Shown here one piece after another: positions 25,729 through 34,564 of a stretch of 42,913 nt of DNA. This DNA is from Candidatus Gallipaludibacter merdavium. Lineage in GTDB: Bacteria; Bacteroidota; Bacteroidia; Bacteroidales; Paludibacteraceae. The DNA lies in the NCBI GenBank assembly GCA_017694875.1, contig JADIMG010000101.1:1-42913 (forward strand). Direction: 5' to 3'. Within the stretch, counting starts at the first letter, position 1. The number at the start of each line of letters is the position of its first letter. The position numbers and the translations under genes were made by a program. A model generated the notes under the pieces. That model saw only the letters and a program-made list of their open reading frames with translations. It was not told the DNA's origin and ran no database searches.

Positions 25729-25781
25729 TCGCTTTTTATTACGCTTATAGCATTGTAGGTATCAGATGGAATGGTGGTTGA

Positions 25782-28103
25782 TCACAGCCTTTCGAATTTC
25801 GCAAATTTGATAAGTAATGATTTGTTGCCCGTTTGGTCAAATGAAACATCAACTTTTTCATTACCGTTCTCAATGTAGCATTGTTTTACTGTTCCGTCTC
25901 CGAATGTCTTGTGCCTGATACGTTGGCCGGGCGCAAGACCTTCTATCTCTATCAGGTTCTTTTCTTCGGTTTTGACATATTCCCTACCTGTACAGGTGAG
26001 CTGTTTGGGCTTCCTGAAAGGGGTTGGAGAATCTGATGGAGAGTCTTCTGCCCAGCCTGTTACGTTGGTACGGCTATAGGGAATATCATCAAAGTCCATA
26101 TATTGAGCTCTGCGTGCAGTGCCGCGAATATCTGCATCCAAGTACTTCCGGTCAATATCATCCAGAAAACGGCTGGGCGAAGCAAATTCAGTTTTCCCGT
26201 TTCGGAAGCGTGAAGACGAGAAACTCAGATAACAGCGTTGCTCTGCACGGGTGATGGCGACATAAAGCAAGCGGCGTTCTTCTTCCAATTCTGCATCACT
26301 TTCACTGCGGAGGGAAGGGAATAGATTTTCTTCCAGACCAACAATGAACACATTTTTAAACTCTAACCCTTTAGCTGCATGTACGGTCATCAGGGTAACA
26401 CGTTCAGTGTTGTCTTCCTTAGTTTCATCCATGTCTGTCATTAGTGAAACTTCTCCTAAAAAATGGCTCAAGTCAGCTTCTTCAATACCTATTTCCTGTT
26501 GACGTTCCATGAATTCATGGATACCACTCATCAATTCTTGAAGGTTATCATACCTATTAAGGCTTTCATCATCTTTTTCGGCCAATAATGCAGCTCCAAG
26601 TCCGGATGTTTTCACAATCTCTTGAGCCAGCTCATAGGCGTTTAACGTGGATTGCTGTTCTTGGAATACACGAATCATTTCATGAAATTGGCTTAATTTT
26701 CTCTGCGTGCCGTTGTTGATAGTTACCCCATATTGCAATGGCTGTTGCAATACATTCCATGCGCTTGTACCATGTGTACGGGCTGCATCCCACAATTTAT
26801 TGATTGTTGTGTCGCCAATACCTCTAGCAGGAACGTTGATAATGCGGCGCAATGATTCTTCGTCCTGTGGGTTAATGGTCAGACGCATATAGGCCAATGC
26901 ATCTTTTATTTCTTTCCGTTGATAGAATGATTGACCGCCATAAATAACATAAGGTATACCATTTTTTCTGAGTGATTCTTCTATGGTTCTCGATTGGGCA
27001 TTCGTCCGATATAATATGGCAATATCACTATAGGAGCTATTATCGAACCGTGTCAACTGTATGATTTTATAGGCTACTTTATCACCTTCTTCCCGGTCGG
27101 TACTTGCTTTTATCACGTGCAGCGGTTCGCCTACATCCTTTTGAGAGAATACTCTTTTTTTTATTTGAAACTCATTTTTCCAAATGAGTGAATTGGCTGC
27201 ATTGACAATTGTTTGTGTACTTCTATAGTTCTGTTCCAGCTTGAAAATGTGCGTGCTGGGATAGATTTTTTCAAATTTCAATATGTTGTCGACGCAAGCA
27301 CCTCTAAAGGAATAGATACTTTGTGCGTCATCGCCAACTACACAGATACGTTGGTGAGGCTGCACCAGATTTTTCACAATCAAATCCTGTGACATGTTGG
27401 TGTCTTGATATTCGTCCACCAATATATAGTCAAACTTATCCTGATAGCGTGCCAAAATTTCCGGTTCATGTTTGAAAAGCCAGTTGGTGTAATACAGCAA
27501 GTCGTCAAAATCCATTATATTTGACTGTTGGCAGCGGCGCATGTATTCAGCATAGATTTCTCCCATACGGGGTATACCTTCTTTTCTATCAACATATGCT
27601 TGATTAGTGTCACGCACATAACTTTCTGGAGAAATAAGATTGTTTTTGGCACGGGAGATATGTGCATACAAGACGTTGGGTTTGTATGTCTTATCGTTCA
27701 GCTGCATTTGCTTGACAATATTTTTAAGCAATGACTTTGTATCGTCCGTGTCGTAGATAGTAAAGTTAGAGGTGAATCCTATATGGGATGCTTCAGCTCG
27801 CAAGATACGTAGAAAAATGGAATGAAATGTCCCCATCCACAAATAATGGGCTTTTTCTTCTCCAACCAGTTGTATGATGCGTTCCTTCATTTCGCGTGCT
27901 GCTTTGTTGGTAAAGGTGAGTGCCATTATTCTATAGGCTGGAATTCCCATTTTAAGTAAATAGGCTATTTTGTAAGTCAGTACACGTGTTTTGCCTGAAC
28001 CCGCACCGGCAATCACCAAAGATGGTCCGGCATTATACATAACTGCCTCACGTTGACTATTGTTCAAATCCTCTAAAAACTCAACATTTATTTCTTTTTC
28101 CAT
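25782..28103 (-). CDS. ATP-dependent DNA helicase, UvrD/PcrA type
   Basis: A 773-residue superfamily 1A 3'-5' helicase. All classic motifs are in order: Walker A AGAGSGKT near residue 32, the TxxA.E region, DFDDLL, Walker B VDEYQDTN, VVGDDAQSIYSFRGA, QNYRST, TVHAAKGLEFKNVF and LLYVAITRA. The tail (GLAPGQRIRHKTFGDGTVKQC..) is the small Tudor-like domain that PcrA uses to contact RNA polymerase. It should act in nucleotide excision and mismatch repair and in clearing RecA or stalled polymerase. The promoter -7 box (CAAAGATA on the plus strand, 28132-28139) lies in the first unit of the 84-bp repeat array. Confidence 0.95.
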   Translation of the reverse strand: MEKEINVEFLEDLNNSQREAVMYNAGPSLVIAGAGSGKTRVLTYKIAYLLKMGIPAYRIMALTFTNKAAREMKERIIQLVGEEKAHYLWMGTFHSIFLRILRAEASHIGFTSNFTIYDTDDTKSLLKNIVKQMQLNDKTYKPNVLYAHISRAKNNLISPESYVRDTNQAYVDRKEGIPRMGEIYAEYMRRCQQSNIMDFDDLLYYTNWLFKHEPEILARYQDKFDYILVDEYQDTNMSQDLIVKNLVQPHQRICVVGDDAQSIYSFRGACVDNILKFEKIYPSTHIFKLEQNYRSTQTIVNAANSLIWKNEFQIKKRVFSQKDVGEPLHVIKASTDREEGDKVAYKIIQLTRFDNSSYSDIAILYRTNAQSRTIEESLRKNGIPYVIYGGQSFYQRKEIKDALAYMRLTINPQDEESLRRIINVPARGIGDTTINKLWDAARTHGTSAWNVLQQPLQYGVTINNGTQRKLSQFHEMIRVFQEQQSTLNAYELAQEIVKTSGLGAALLAEKDDESLNRYDNLQELMSGIHEFMERQQEIGIEEADLSHFLGEVSLMTDMDETKEDNTERVTLMTVHAAKGLEFKNVFIVGLEENLFPSLRSESDAELEEERRLLYVAITRAEQRCYLSFSSSRFRNGKTEFASPSRFLDDIDRKYLDADIRGTARRAQYMDFDDIPYSRTNVTGWAEDSPSDSPTPFRKPKQLTCTGREYVKTEEKNLIEIEGLAPGQRIRHKTFGDGTVKQCYIENGNEKVDVSFDQTGNKSLLIKFAKFERL

Positions 28104-28131
28104 TACAATCTTTTTCTCCTAATTTTTTTGG

Positions 28132-28330
28132 CAAAGATAGTGCAAGGCGAGCGGAGAATAAAATATTGAAACTGGTTTCAAATATTTTTTATCCCGAGCC
28201 GCCGCCTATTTTATGTAAAGATAGTGCAAGGCGAGTGGAGAAGCAAAAGGGAAACGCAGTTTGACGAATTGATTATTCCGAGCCGCCGCCTATTTTATGT
28301 AAAGATAGTGCAAGGCGAGTTTCCCAAATA
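28132..28330. repeat. 84-bp tandem intergenic repeat, about 2.3 units
   Basis: Units begin AAAGATAGTGCAAGGCGAG at 28133, 28217 and 28301, exactly 84 bases apart; each full unit ends CCGAGCCGCCGCCTATTTTATGT. The unit middles differ, while starts and ends are nearly identical. The third unit is cut short after the opening motif. On the minus strand the first unit supplies TATCTTTG, the -7 box for the helicase gene; in units 2 and 3 the same place reads TATCTTTA. A degenerate pair of the same family is at 239-395. The 28104-28397 gap otherwise contains only the next gene's promoter. Confidence 0.85.
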
Positions 28331-28363
28331 GCAGATATGGTTTCGTGATAAAGGGAAAAACCT

Positions 28364-28371
28364 TACCTTTG
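28364..28371 (+). promoter_or_regulatory. Putative -7 box of the metallo-hydrolase gene
   Basis: TACCTTTG, 26 bases ahead of the ATG at 28398. The upstream TTTC at 28341-28344 sits 19 bases away and may serve as a weak -33. Confidence 0.5.
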
Positions 28372-28397
28372 TAAATAGAAAATATACATATTAGAAA

Positions 28398-29222
28398 ATG
28401 CGGATTTCATATTTCAATATTGCGGATTTCTATTGTGATGGAGGTGCAACTTTTGGAGTAGTGCCAAAGAAGGTATGGAGCAAGCGTTATCCTGTCGATG
28501 AAGATAATTTCTGCCGTATGGCTATGCGCTGTGTACTTATCAAAACGAACGATAGGCTTATGCTTATTGATACGGGAGTAGGGACCAAGCAACTTCAATA
28601 CTTGAAGTATTACAAAATAACAGAAATTGCCGATTTTCATCAAGAGTTGGCCAAGTTTGGATATACGTGTGACCAGGTGACAGATGTGATTCTAACGCAT
28701 TTACACTTTGACCATTGTGGAGGATGTACATTTATAGATGTAGATGGAGTATGCAAACCGCAATTTCCCAATGCCAGCTATTGGGTTTCTGAATTGCAAT
28801 GGCAGAATTTTCTTCATCCGAATGTGCGTGAAGGTAATTCTTATTTCCTTGAAAATATGATGCCTGTCCATGATGCGGGGTTGCTTCGGCTGATTAAGGA
28901 AGATACTTGGATTCACTCAGAAGTACAATTGCGTATTTATAGCGGACATACAGATGGTATTGTTATGCCTTTTTTGCCGAATTATGATGGCGGCACATTT
29001 TTTATAAATGATATTATTCCCTTGGCAGCTTCATTGCCCTTGGCGTGGGTTTCTGCTACGGATACTCAGCCACTTTTGTCTATGAAAGCAAAAGAATCCA
29101 TTCTGGCAGAGGCAGCGCAGAACGGATTCTCCTTGTTTTTTGGGCATGACGCTTATATCGTTAAGGGGCGTGTGCAGTCGGTAAATGGTCACTATAAGCT
29201 GACAGATTGTGTGAAAGCTTAA
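28398..29222 (+). CDS. Metallo-beta-lactamase-fold hydrolase
   Basis: A 274-residue cytoplasmic protein of the MBL superfamily, with LMLIDTGVGTK, the metal signature THLHFDHCGG (HxHxDH) near residue 100, YSGHTDGIVMPF and a final FGHDAYI giving the remaining ligands. The overall form is that of the AHL-lactonase/YflN-like group of small hydrolases; the substrate cannot be assigned. Its stop codon overlaps the stop of the EnvC-like gene on the other strand by four bases (TTAA at 29219-29222), a tail-to-tail overlap with no room for a separate terminator. Confidence 0.87.
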   Translation: MRISYFNIADFYCDGGATFGVVPKKVWSKRYPVDEDNFCRMAMRCVLIKTNDRLMLIDTGVGTKQLQYLKYYKITEIADFHQELAKFGYTCDQVTDVILTHLHFDHCGGCTFIDVDGVCKPQFPNASYWVSELQWQNFLHPNVREGNSYFLENMMPVHDAGLLRLIKEDTWIHSEVQLRIYSGHTDGIVMPFLPNYDGGTFFINDIIPLAASLPLAWVSATDTQPLLSMKAKESILAEAAQNGFSLFFGHDAYIVKGRVQSVNGHYKLTDCVKA

Positions 29223-30442
29223 CGCGCTAACCATAAAGAAGGATTCTCGAGTGACTTGTCTTTCCATATTTGGAAATACAATTCAGTCTTGTTGTCATTG
29301 TCCGAATCGACGTATATTTTTCCTATACGTTGTTTCGGACTTACTTTGTCTCCTTCTTTTACGTAAATTTCCGTGAGATTGGCGTAAACGGTACGATAAT
29401 TTCCGTGTTTTATGATTACAGCATTGTTGCTACCCGGAACAGAAAAACGTTGGGTTACAACACCTTCAAACACGCTTCTGGCCTCACAGCTGGAGGTGGT
29501 TTGGATATATATACCTTTATTGTTAATGGTTACATGTTCCAAAACTGGGTGAGGCTGTACACCGTATTTTCCGCTTACAAACCCCTTTTCAACAGGCCAT
29601 GGCAAACGTCCTTTATTTTTCTCGAAATTGCCGGCTATCAAGGTTTCTTCTTTGGTCATGCGTTCTTCAGGGCGTCCTGAAGTCGATTTTTTGCTACTGT
29701 TTTTAGTTTCTGATTTCTTGATTTCTTCTGCAATCAGTCGTTCAATACGTGAGTTGAGTTCGTCCGCTTTTTTCTGCTGTTTTTTCTGTTGTGCCAATAA
29801 TTCTTTTTCTTTCTTTTTCAGCGTGTTCAGCATTTGGCGTTGTTTGCGTTGGTCGCCCGATAATTTGTCATGCTCTCTTTCCCGAAGTTGCAAAATTTCC
29901 TGCTTGCTGTTGCGGCTCTCAGCTAAAGCTTCGTTTTGACTGGCAATCTCTTTTTGTAACGCTTCAATCTGTTCGGCTTGCATTCTTCTATAGCTTGCAA
30001 ATTCCTGCAGGTAGCGTAAACGTCTGTACATGCGGTCAAAAGTGTCAGCCGATAAGATGAATAACAATTGAGAATAACCTTTGTTGAGTGAATAGTGGCT
30101 TTCTTCAACCAGCCGTGCATAATCCGCTTTCAATAATGCGAGTTCTCCTTCCAAAGTTTGTTTGGCATTTTCCAGAGAGTCCATGGACAGGTTGATAGCG
30201 TCAATCTCATTCCCAATGGTATTGATTAACCGTTTGCGTTCCGATATATTACGGTTGATAATGGTTAGCTTATTCAGTGTTGCTTTTTCGTTTCGTTTAG
30301 TCTCGTTCAGCATTTTGCCGGTGGTCTCGAGCTGTTGCAATGTGGCTTTACGTTGCTTTTCGAGCTCTTTAACACTTTGGCTGAATGATTGAAAGTTTCC
30401 AATCATCAAAAATAGTAATAATGAATATATAATTCTCTTCAT
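29219..30442 (-). CDS. EnvC-like amidase activator (coiled coil plus degenerate LytM domain)
   Basis: A 407-residue exported protein: signal peptide (..LFLMIGNFQSFSQ), long Glu/Lys/Gln-rich coiled coil to about residue 245, then a LytM/M23 domain over the last ~125 residues. The catalytic metal ligands of active M23 peptidases look lost. The usual HxGIDI region reads NKGIYIQT, the usual YAHL reads YANL, and the final HLHF reads ELYF. E. coli EnvC is likewise degenerate and activates cell-separation amidases rather than cutting the wall itself, so the same role is inferred. Fifth gene of the lipid kinase-dut-TPR-DUF4292-EnvC operon, five bases after DUF4292. Confidence 0.87.
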   Translation of the reverse strand: MKRIIYSLLLFLMIGNFQSFSQSVKELEKQRKATLQQLETTGKMLNETKRNEKATLNKLTIINRNISERKRLINTIGNEIDAINLSMDSLENAKQTLEGELALLKADYARLVEESHYSLNKGYSQLLFILSADTFDRMYRRLRYLQEFASYRRMQAEQIEALQKEIASQNEALAESRNSKQEILQLREREHDKLSGDQRKQRQMLNTLKKKEKELLAQQKKQQKKADELNSRIERLIAEEIKKSETKNSSKKSTSGRPEERMTKEETLIAGNFEKNKGRLPWPVEKGFVSGKYGVQPHPVLEHVTINNKGIYIQTTSSCEARSVFEGVVTQRFSVPGSNNAVIIKHGNYRTVYANLTEIYVKEGDKVSPKQRIGKIYVDSDNDNKTELYFQIWKDKSLENPSLWLAR

Positions 30443-30447
30443 TGGTC

Positions 30448-31263
30448 TTATTTGTTCAAAAACTCATTTATGCTTATTTCCTTAAATCGTTTCAAATCAG
30501 TGTCACGTAATTTTATCTCCTCATTGAACCGTGCGCGCAATACTTCAAATACACAATTGGTAGAGAATTTTTCGGAATGAAATTGCATCTCAATGCGATA
30601 GGGGAATTTTACTCCGTTTTCAAATTGGTAATTGTCGTATATAATATTTATTCCTTCACCTGTAGAGGACATTCTTAATGAAGTATTCAATAATTTGTAA
30701 TCATGTGCATCTATAGTAAACGAGTGCTCAATGCCTTGTTCTTCAAACGAAAGTGTATAGGCTTTTTTTGCGTGTGTCAGTTTCATGTTGTTCCCATCTG
30801 GTAAAAAATTACCGAGGGCAAACAAGCGTCCGCATACAATGGCTTCCAAATCACTATAACCGATGGTCAGGCCAGTCATTTGGGCCATGTCACTCAATTG
30901 GGCGCGTACATAGCGTCTGTTCATTTTGTCAATGACTGTGGTTTCTGTTTTTGATAGTTCTGCTTTGAATAATTCTACACCAAAAAGGGGCATGATTGAT
31001 AAATGCATAGCTGAGTCACTTATCAATTGCAATGCCGCATTGACAGATGTTTTACGGCCATTTATATCAAGACTTACGGTCATGCGTTCCGCTTGGGCAG
31101 TTTGGAAATGTGGCTGTACTTGTAAAGCCTTTTCCAATACGATATTACTCTTACTGCGAATAGGCGTGGTCTCTTGGACCAATTGTTTGGATTTACATCC
31201 TCCTGCAACCAATAGACCAAATAACAATAGTATGGATATAGGACTTTTATTGATTTTTCTCAT
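30448..31263 (-). CDS. DUF4292 family lipoprotein
   Basis: A 271-residue lipoprotein with signal MRKINKSPISILLLFGLLVAGGC, then a sequence typical of DUF4292 (LISDSAMHLSIMPLFGVELFKAELSK, YSDLEAIVCGRLF, a run of long beta strands). The fold appears related to the LolA/LolB lipoprotein-carrier barrel, so a role in handling lipoproteins or lipids at the outer membrane is plausible but inferred. I start it at ATG 31263, not the upstream ATG at 31278. Either way the start lies inside the 3' end of the TPR gene (17 bases of overlap with my choice), so the two are coupled. Confidence 0.82.
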   Translation of the reverse strand: MRKINKSPISILLLFGLLVAGGCKSKQLVQETTPIRSKSNIVLEKALQVQPHFQTAQAERMTVSLDINGRKTSVNAALQLISDSAMHLSIMPLFGVELFKAELSKTETTVIDKMNRRYVRAQLSDMAQMTGLTIGYSDLEAIVCGRLFALGNFLPDGNNMKLTHAKKAYTLSFEEQGIEHSFTIDAHDYKLLNTSLRMSSTGEGINIIYDNYQFENGVKFPYRIEMQFHSEKFSTNCVFEVLRARFNEEIKLRDTDLKRFKEISINEFLNK

Positions 31264-32974
31264 ATTGTTCAATCTCAAAAATAATTTCTTGATTTTCGCT
31301 ACCGGATGCTATTGCCTTTTTCCAGGCTTCAATGGCTTCTGAAGGTTTGTCTAGTTTGAAAAGAATATATCCGTAATGTTCCCAGTATTCAGAAGGAATA
31401 TCATCTTTTTCCGTATATTTCAGCGCTTGCTCGATATAGATTTTGGATAAGGAGTAATAACCTTGTAAATATAAAACCCAGGCATAGGTGTCCAGATAAA
31501 TAGGATTTTCCGGATCTTTATTGATGGTGGCTTGACTCATACGCTCTGCTTTTTTAAGGTCGCCGCCCGTTGTTGCTAACGTGTAGGCATAGTTGTTAAG
31601 CAGGCCAGCATCATTGGGTAGATATTGTAAGGCTTGTTCATAAGAAGCTAAGGACTGTTCTTTTTCGCCAAGAGTAAGGTACAAGTCACCCATATACATG
31701 TAGATGGTTCCTTTGAGTGGAGCTTGTTGTTCATTACATAAAGCAAGGGTGTTCTGAAATGTATCGATAGCTGTCTCGTAATCTTTTTGAATGGCAAGTG
31801 CAGAGCCAAGCTGATATCTGAAAAATGGGTCCTCTGGCAGAGCCTCTACAGCCTTTCTGTTTAAAGCAATCATTTTTTCTACATTTTCCTGATGGATATA
31901 CAGCTTATTAAGTTCATACCAGGCATTGGCGTTTTTGGGATTGATTTCCAATAAGGTATACCATTCTTCTTCGGCTTCGGACAGGCGGTTCTCGCGTGTC
32001 AGATACATGGCATAATAGAGGTGTACGTTTTCTTCAAATGGATATTGTTCCACAAGACTCTTCAACATATGTTCCAGTTCTTCTTTCTTTTTGTCAAGGT
32101 CCGATATGTTGTTTATGTATTGGCCATATACTTGGATTTTTGTATTGACATCCAGTTCCTTGCTGTTGAGGGCTGTCATGATTTGTTCGATAGCCTTTTC
32201 CGGTTCATTTTTTTTGTTGTAATAATCTGCCAGTGACAAATATACGTATGGATTTTCCGGATTCTTTTGCAAAACAGTCTGATAAGTCTCAAAGGCTTTT
32301 TCTGGCATACCCTGACCCATATATAGCTGGCCGCGCAACACCTGGTAACGGTAATCGGTCGGGTATTCATTGACCAGCTTGTCAATCTCATTCAAGGCTT
32401 GCTTCTCTTTGCCGCATGCCATATATAGTTTGAACTTTTCAATGGAGGCGGTTTCATTAATGCCTTTTAGTGTTTCTACTTTATTATATGATTGAATGGC
32501 TTTTCTGTATTGTCCGCGTTGAGCTAAAAGGAGGGCATAGATTTCCCAGGCTTCTTCGTTCCAGGGGTCGGTCTTGATGTATCGCTTGACCGCCTTTTCT
32601 GCTTCGTCAAATGATTTTACCTCTGCTAGTAGCGCGATGTAGTCATTGGTATATATCCAGTTCTCCGGCTCGTTCTCTGATGCAGCTTTTGCGTGTGCTA
32701 CTGCTTGGTTGACGCTGTCTGTAGCGGCATATATAGATGAGAGTAGGGCATGTACAGCAGCATTTTTGGGTGCCAGACGTTCACAATGCAGCAGATACGC
32801 CATACCATTATCCAGTTTACCGGTGTTTAGACTGTTGATGGCAGCGTAATAATAATAATCAAAGTTTTGTTGCTTCAATGCAGGTAAAACTTGCTTCTCT
32901 TTTTTTGCTGAATGGACGGTAGCAGGAAGAAGAAATGCAAATATCCACAAAAGAAATAATGGTTTGATTTTCAT
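31247..32974 (-). CDS. Exported tetratricopeptide-repeat protein
   Basis: A 575-residue protein with signal peptide MKIKPLFLLWIFAFLLPATVHS and about a dozen TPR-type helical hairpins along the whole chain. Typical units are YLLHCERLAPKNAAVHALLSSIY, PEKAFETYQTVLQKNPENPYVYLSLADYY and LASYEQALQYLPNDAGLLNNYAYTL. It should be a periplasmic or inner-leaflet scaffold. Its place between dut and DUF4292/EnvC suggests work in envelope assembly or division. Functional partners are unknown. Eighteen bases separate it from dut. Confidence 0.88.
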   Translation of the reverse strand: MKIKPLFLLWIFAFLLPATVHSAKKEKQVLPALKQQNFDYYYYAAINSLNTGKLDNGMAYLLHCERLAPKNAAVHALLSSIYAATDSVNQAVAHAKAASENEPENWIYTNDYIALLAEVKSFDEAEKAVKRYIKTDPWNEEAWEIYALLLAQRGQYRKAIQSYNKVETLKGINETASIEKFKLYMACGKEKQALNEIDKLVNEYPTDYRYQVLRGQLYMGQGMPEKAFETYQTVLQKNPENPYVYLSLADYYNKKNEPEKAIEQIMTALNSKELDVNTKIQVYGQYINNISDLDKKKEELEHMLKSLVEQYPFEENVHLYYAMYLTRENRLSEAEEEWYTLLEINPKNANAWYELNKLYIHQENVEKMIALNRKAVEALPEDPFFRYQLGSALAIQKDYETAIDTFQNTLALCNEQQAPLKGTIYMYMGDLYLTLGEKEQSLASYEQALQYLPNDAGLLNNYAYTLATTGGDLKKAERMSQATINKDPENPIYLDTYAWVLYLQGYYSLSKIYIEQALKYTEKDDIPSEYWEHYGYILFKLDKPSEAIEAWKKAIASGSENQEIIFEIEQYEKNQ

Positions 32975-32992
32975 GCTGAATATTCTGATTTT

Positions 32993-33424
32993 TTAGATTC
33001 CTGTATGGCCAAATCCGCCGGCTCCTCGTTCTGTTTCTCCCAATATTTTCACTTCTTCCCAATTGACTTGCTCATGTTTGGCAATAACCATTTGACAGAT
33101 GCGTTCACCATCTTCAATGATAAATGGCTCCTTTGACAAGTTAATTAGAATGACACATATTTCACCTCTGTAATCGGCATCTATGGTCCCAGGACTGTTT
33201 AAAATGCTGATTCCTTTTTTGATAGCCAAACCACTGCGTGGACGTATTTGGGCTTCATATCCCTGTGGTAGTTCTATGTATAAGCCTGTTGGAATCAGTT
33301 TCCGTTCCAATGGTTCCAGTGTAATAGGTGCGTCTATATTGGCTCTTATGTCCATACCGGCAGAGAGCGGAGTGGCATAACTGGGTAATGCGTGTTTGGA
33401 TTTGTTGATAATCTTTACTTTCAT
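32993..33424 (-). CDS. dut: dUTP diphosphatase
   Basis: Trimeric dUTPase, which hydrolyses dUTP to dUMP and PPi, keeping uracil out of DNA and feeding dTMP synthesis. In 143 residues it has all five motifs: [27 protein letters not shown] with the catalytic Asp; GERICQMVI; and the mobile C-terminal [10 protein letters not shown]. It is the second gene of the operon, 23 bases after the lipid kinase. A housekeeping nucleotide enzyme inside an envelope operon is typical of Bacteroidales gene order. Confidence 0.96.
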   Translation of the reverse strand: MKVKIINKSKHALPSYATPLSAGMDIRANIDAPITLEPLERKLIPTGLYIELPQGYEAQIRPRSGLAIKKGISILNSPGTIDADYRGEICVILINLSKEPFIIEDGERICQMVIAKHEQVNWEEVKILGETERGAGGFGHTGI

Positions 33425-33447
33425 ATTTTTATACCTTATTAGAAGGG

Positions 33448-34329
33448 TTAGAATCGTTTTTCTGTCAATATGTTCAAACCGTCTCTTACAATTTCAATCT
33501 CAATCTCTGCGGGCTCTTCTACGGGTTCACCGTCATAATGGAAAACACCTTCATGCTCCCGAATCAGCTTGATTTTGTCAGTCTTCAATGTGTTCATAAA
33601 CATGTCCTTGTCAATGGTTTTGGTAAATAATTGCAAGGCTAAACTTGGAGCTACTATCAATGGAAAATTGCTTAATATGGCTATGTCCATTTTGCCGTCC
33701 TGAATGCTGGCATGAGGTGCAATATAGGCATTGTTGCCCCATTGTGATGCATTGGCAAATGTGATAACAAAAGCTTTTGTCTTAATGTCAATGCCATTTC
33801 CCTCCAATTGGTAATGTTCTGATTTGTAGCCAAAGTATCCGGTAATCATCCGTTCAATATATGTGAGTAGACCACGTTTGCCAGCTTTTGCAAATTCGGA
33901 ACTGATAAAAGCGTCAAATCCCGTACCGCATGTACAGAAAAAGGGCTTGCCGTTTTCAAGGCCGTAATCAACCTGAATAATTTCGGAGTGATTGAGCATA
34001 TGTATGGCTTTTTCTGGTTGCATGGATATGTGCAGATGTCGTGCCAAGCCATTACCGGAACCTACTGGGATAATGCCAAGTGCTGTTTGGCTGCCTATTA
34101 GTCCTCCTGCAACTTCATTCACCGTACCATCACCGCCTACTGCAACAACTGCATAATAGCCCTCGTTGGCAAAGTGCTGTGCCATTTCTCTGCCATGGCC
34201 CTTATATTCGGTAAAATGTATGCAACACTCAAAAGTTGAAGTGTCAATATTGTCTTGAATGAGACGGGGTAGCTTGTCTTTTTTCTTGGTGCCCGAAATG
34301 GGATTGATGATAAATGCAATCCGTTTCAT
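33448..34329 (-). CDS. Diacylglycerol kinase family lipid kinase
   Basis: A 293-residue member of the DagK/YegS/sphingosine kinase catalytic family. It has [10 protein letters not shown] at the N-terminus, the nucleotide loop [19 protein letters not shown] near 78-96, then [16 protein letters not shown]. The C-terminal beta-sandwich follows ([27 protein letters not shown]). It phosphorylates a lipid with ATP; whether diacylglycerol, sphingolipid or another lipid cannot be told. Bacteroidetes make sphingolipids, so a sphingoid or ceramide substrate is a reasonable alternative. First gene of the five-gene operon, with a consensus promoter upstream. Confidence 0.88.
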   Translation of the reverse strand: MKRIAFIINPISGTKKKDKLPRLIQDNIDTSTFECCIHFTEYKGHGREMAQHFANEGYYAVVAVGGDGTVNEVAGGLIGSQTALGIIPVGSGNGLARHLHISMQPEKAIHMLNHSEIIQVDYGLENGKPFFCTCGTGFDAFISSEFAKAGKRGLLTYIERMITGYFGYKSEHYQLEGNGIDIKTKAFVITFANASQWGNNAYIAPHASIQDGKMDIAILSNFPLIVAPSLALQLFTKTIDKDMFMNTLKTDKIKLIREHEGVFHYDGEPVEEPAEIEIEIVRDGLNILTEKRF

Positions 34330-34417
34330 GTTTATATTTCATTTGTTTTTATATCTGTGGGGTATGCTTACATATAGCAATTCCTGTTCCACGATTTACA
34401 TCATGGCCACAATAATG

Positions 34418-34449
34418 CAAAGATAGACAAAAATGATAGGAAATACAAA
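34418..34449 (-). promoter_or_regulatory. Promoter of the lipid kinase-dut-TPR-DUF4292-EnvC operon
   Basis: Minus-strand TTTG (34446-34449), 20 bases, TATCTTTG (34418-34425). A leader of about 80 nt precedes the kinase ATG at 34329. Confidence 0.65.
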
Positions 34450-34525
34450 TGGTATTAATTGCATGATAACTAAAGTATTGCTTCTTGGGTTTGTTAATCT
34501 TTCTTATAACATACGCAGACCTTTC

Positions 34526-34555
34526 TTGCTCTCTTGAGCTTTTGGTCTATCTTTG
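34526..34555 (+). promoter_or_regulatory. Promoter of the metal-handling cluster
   Basis: TTG (34526-34528), 19 bases, TATCTTTG (34548-34555). The first ATG (34565) begins only nine bases past the -7 box, so the mRNA would be nearly leaderless if that start is used. Confidence 0.6.
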
Positions 34556-34564
34556 CCTTCGCAC

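Noticed and set aside
28132-28330. Possible CRISPR array
   Set aside because: Units are 84 bases with both ends conserved and only about two units; no cas genes and no uniform spacer length pattern beyond simple tandem duplication.
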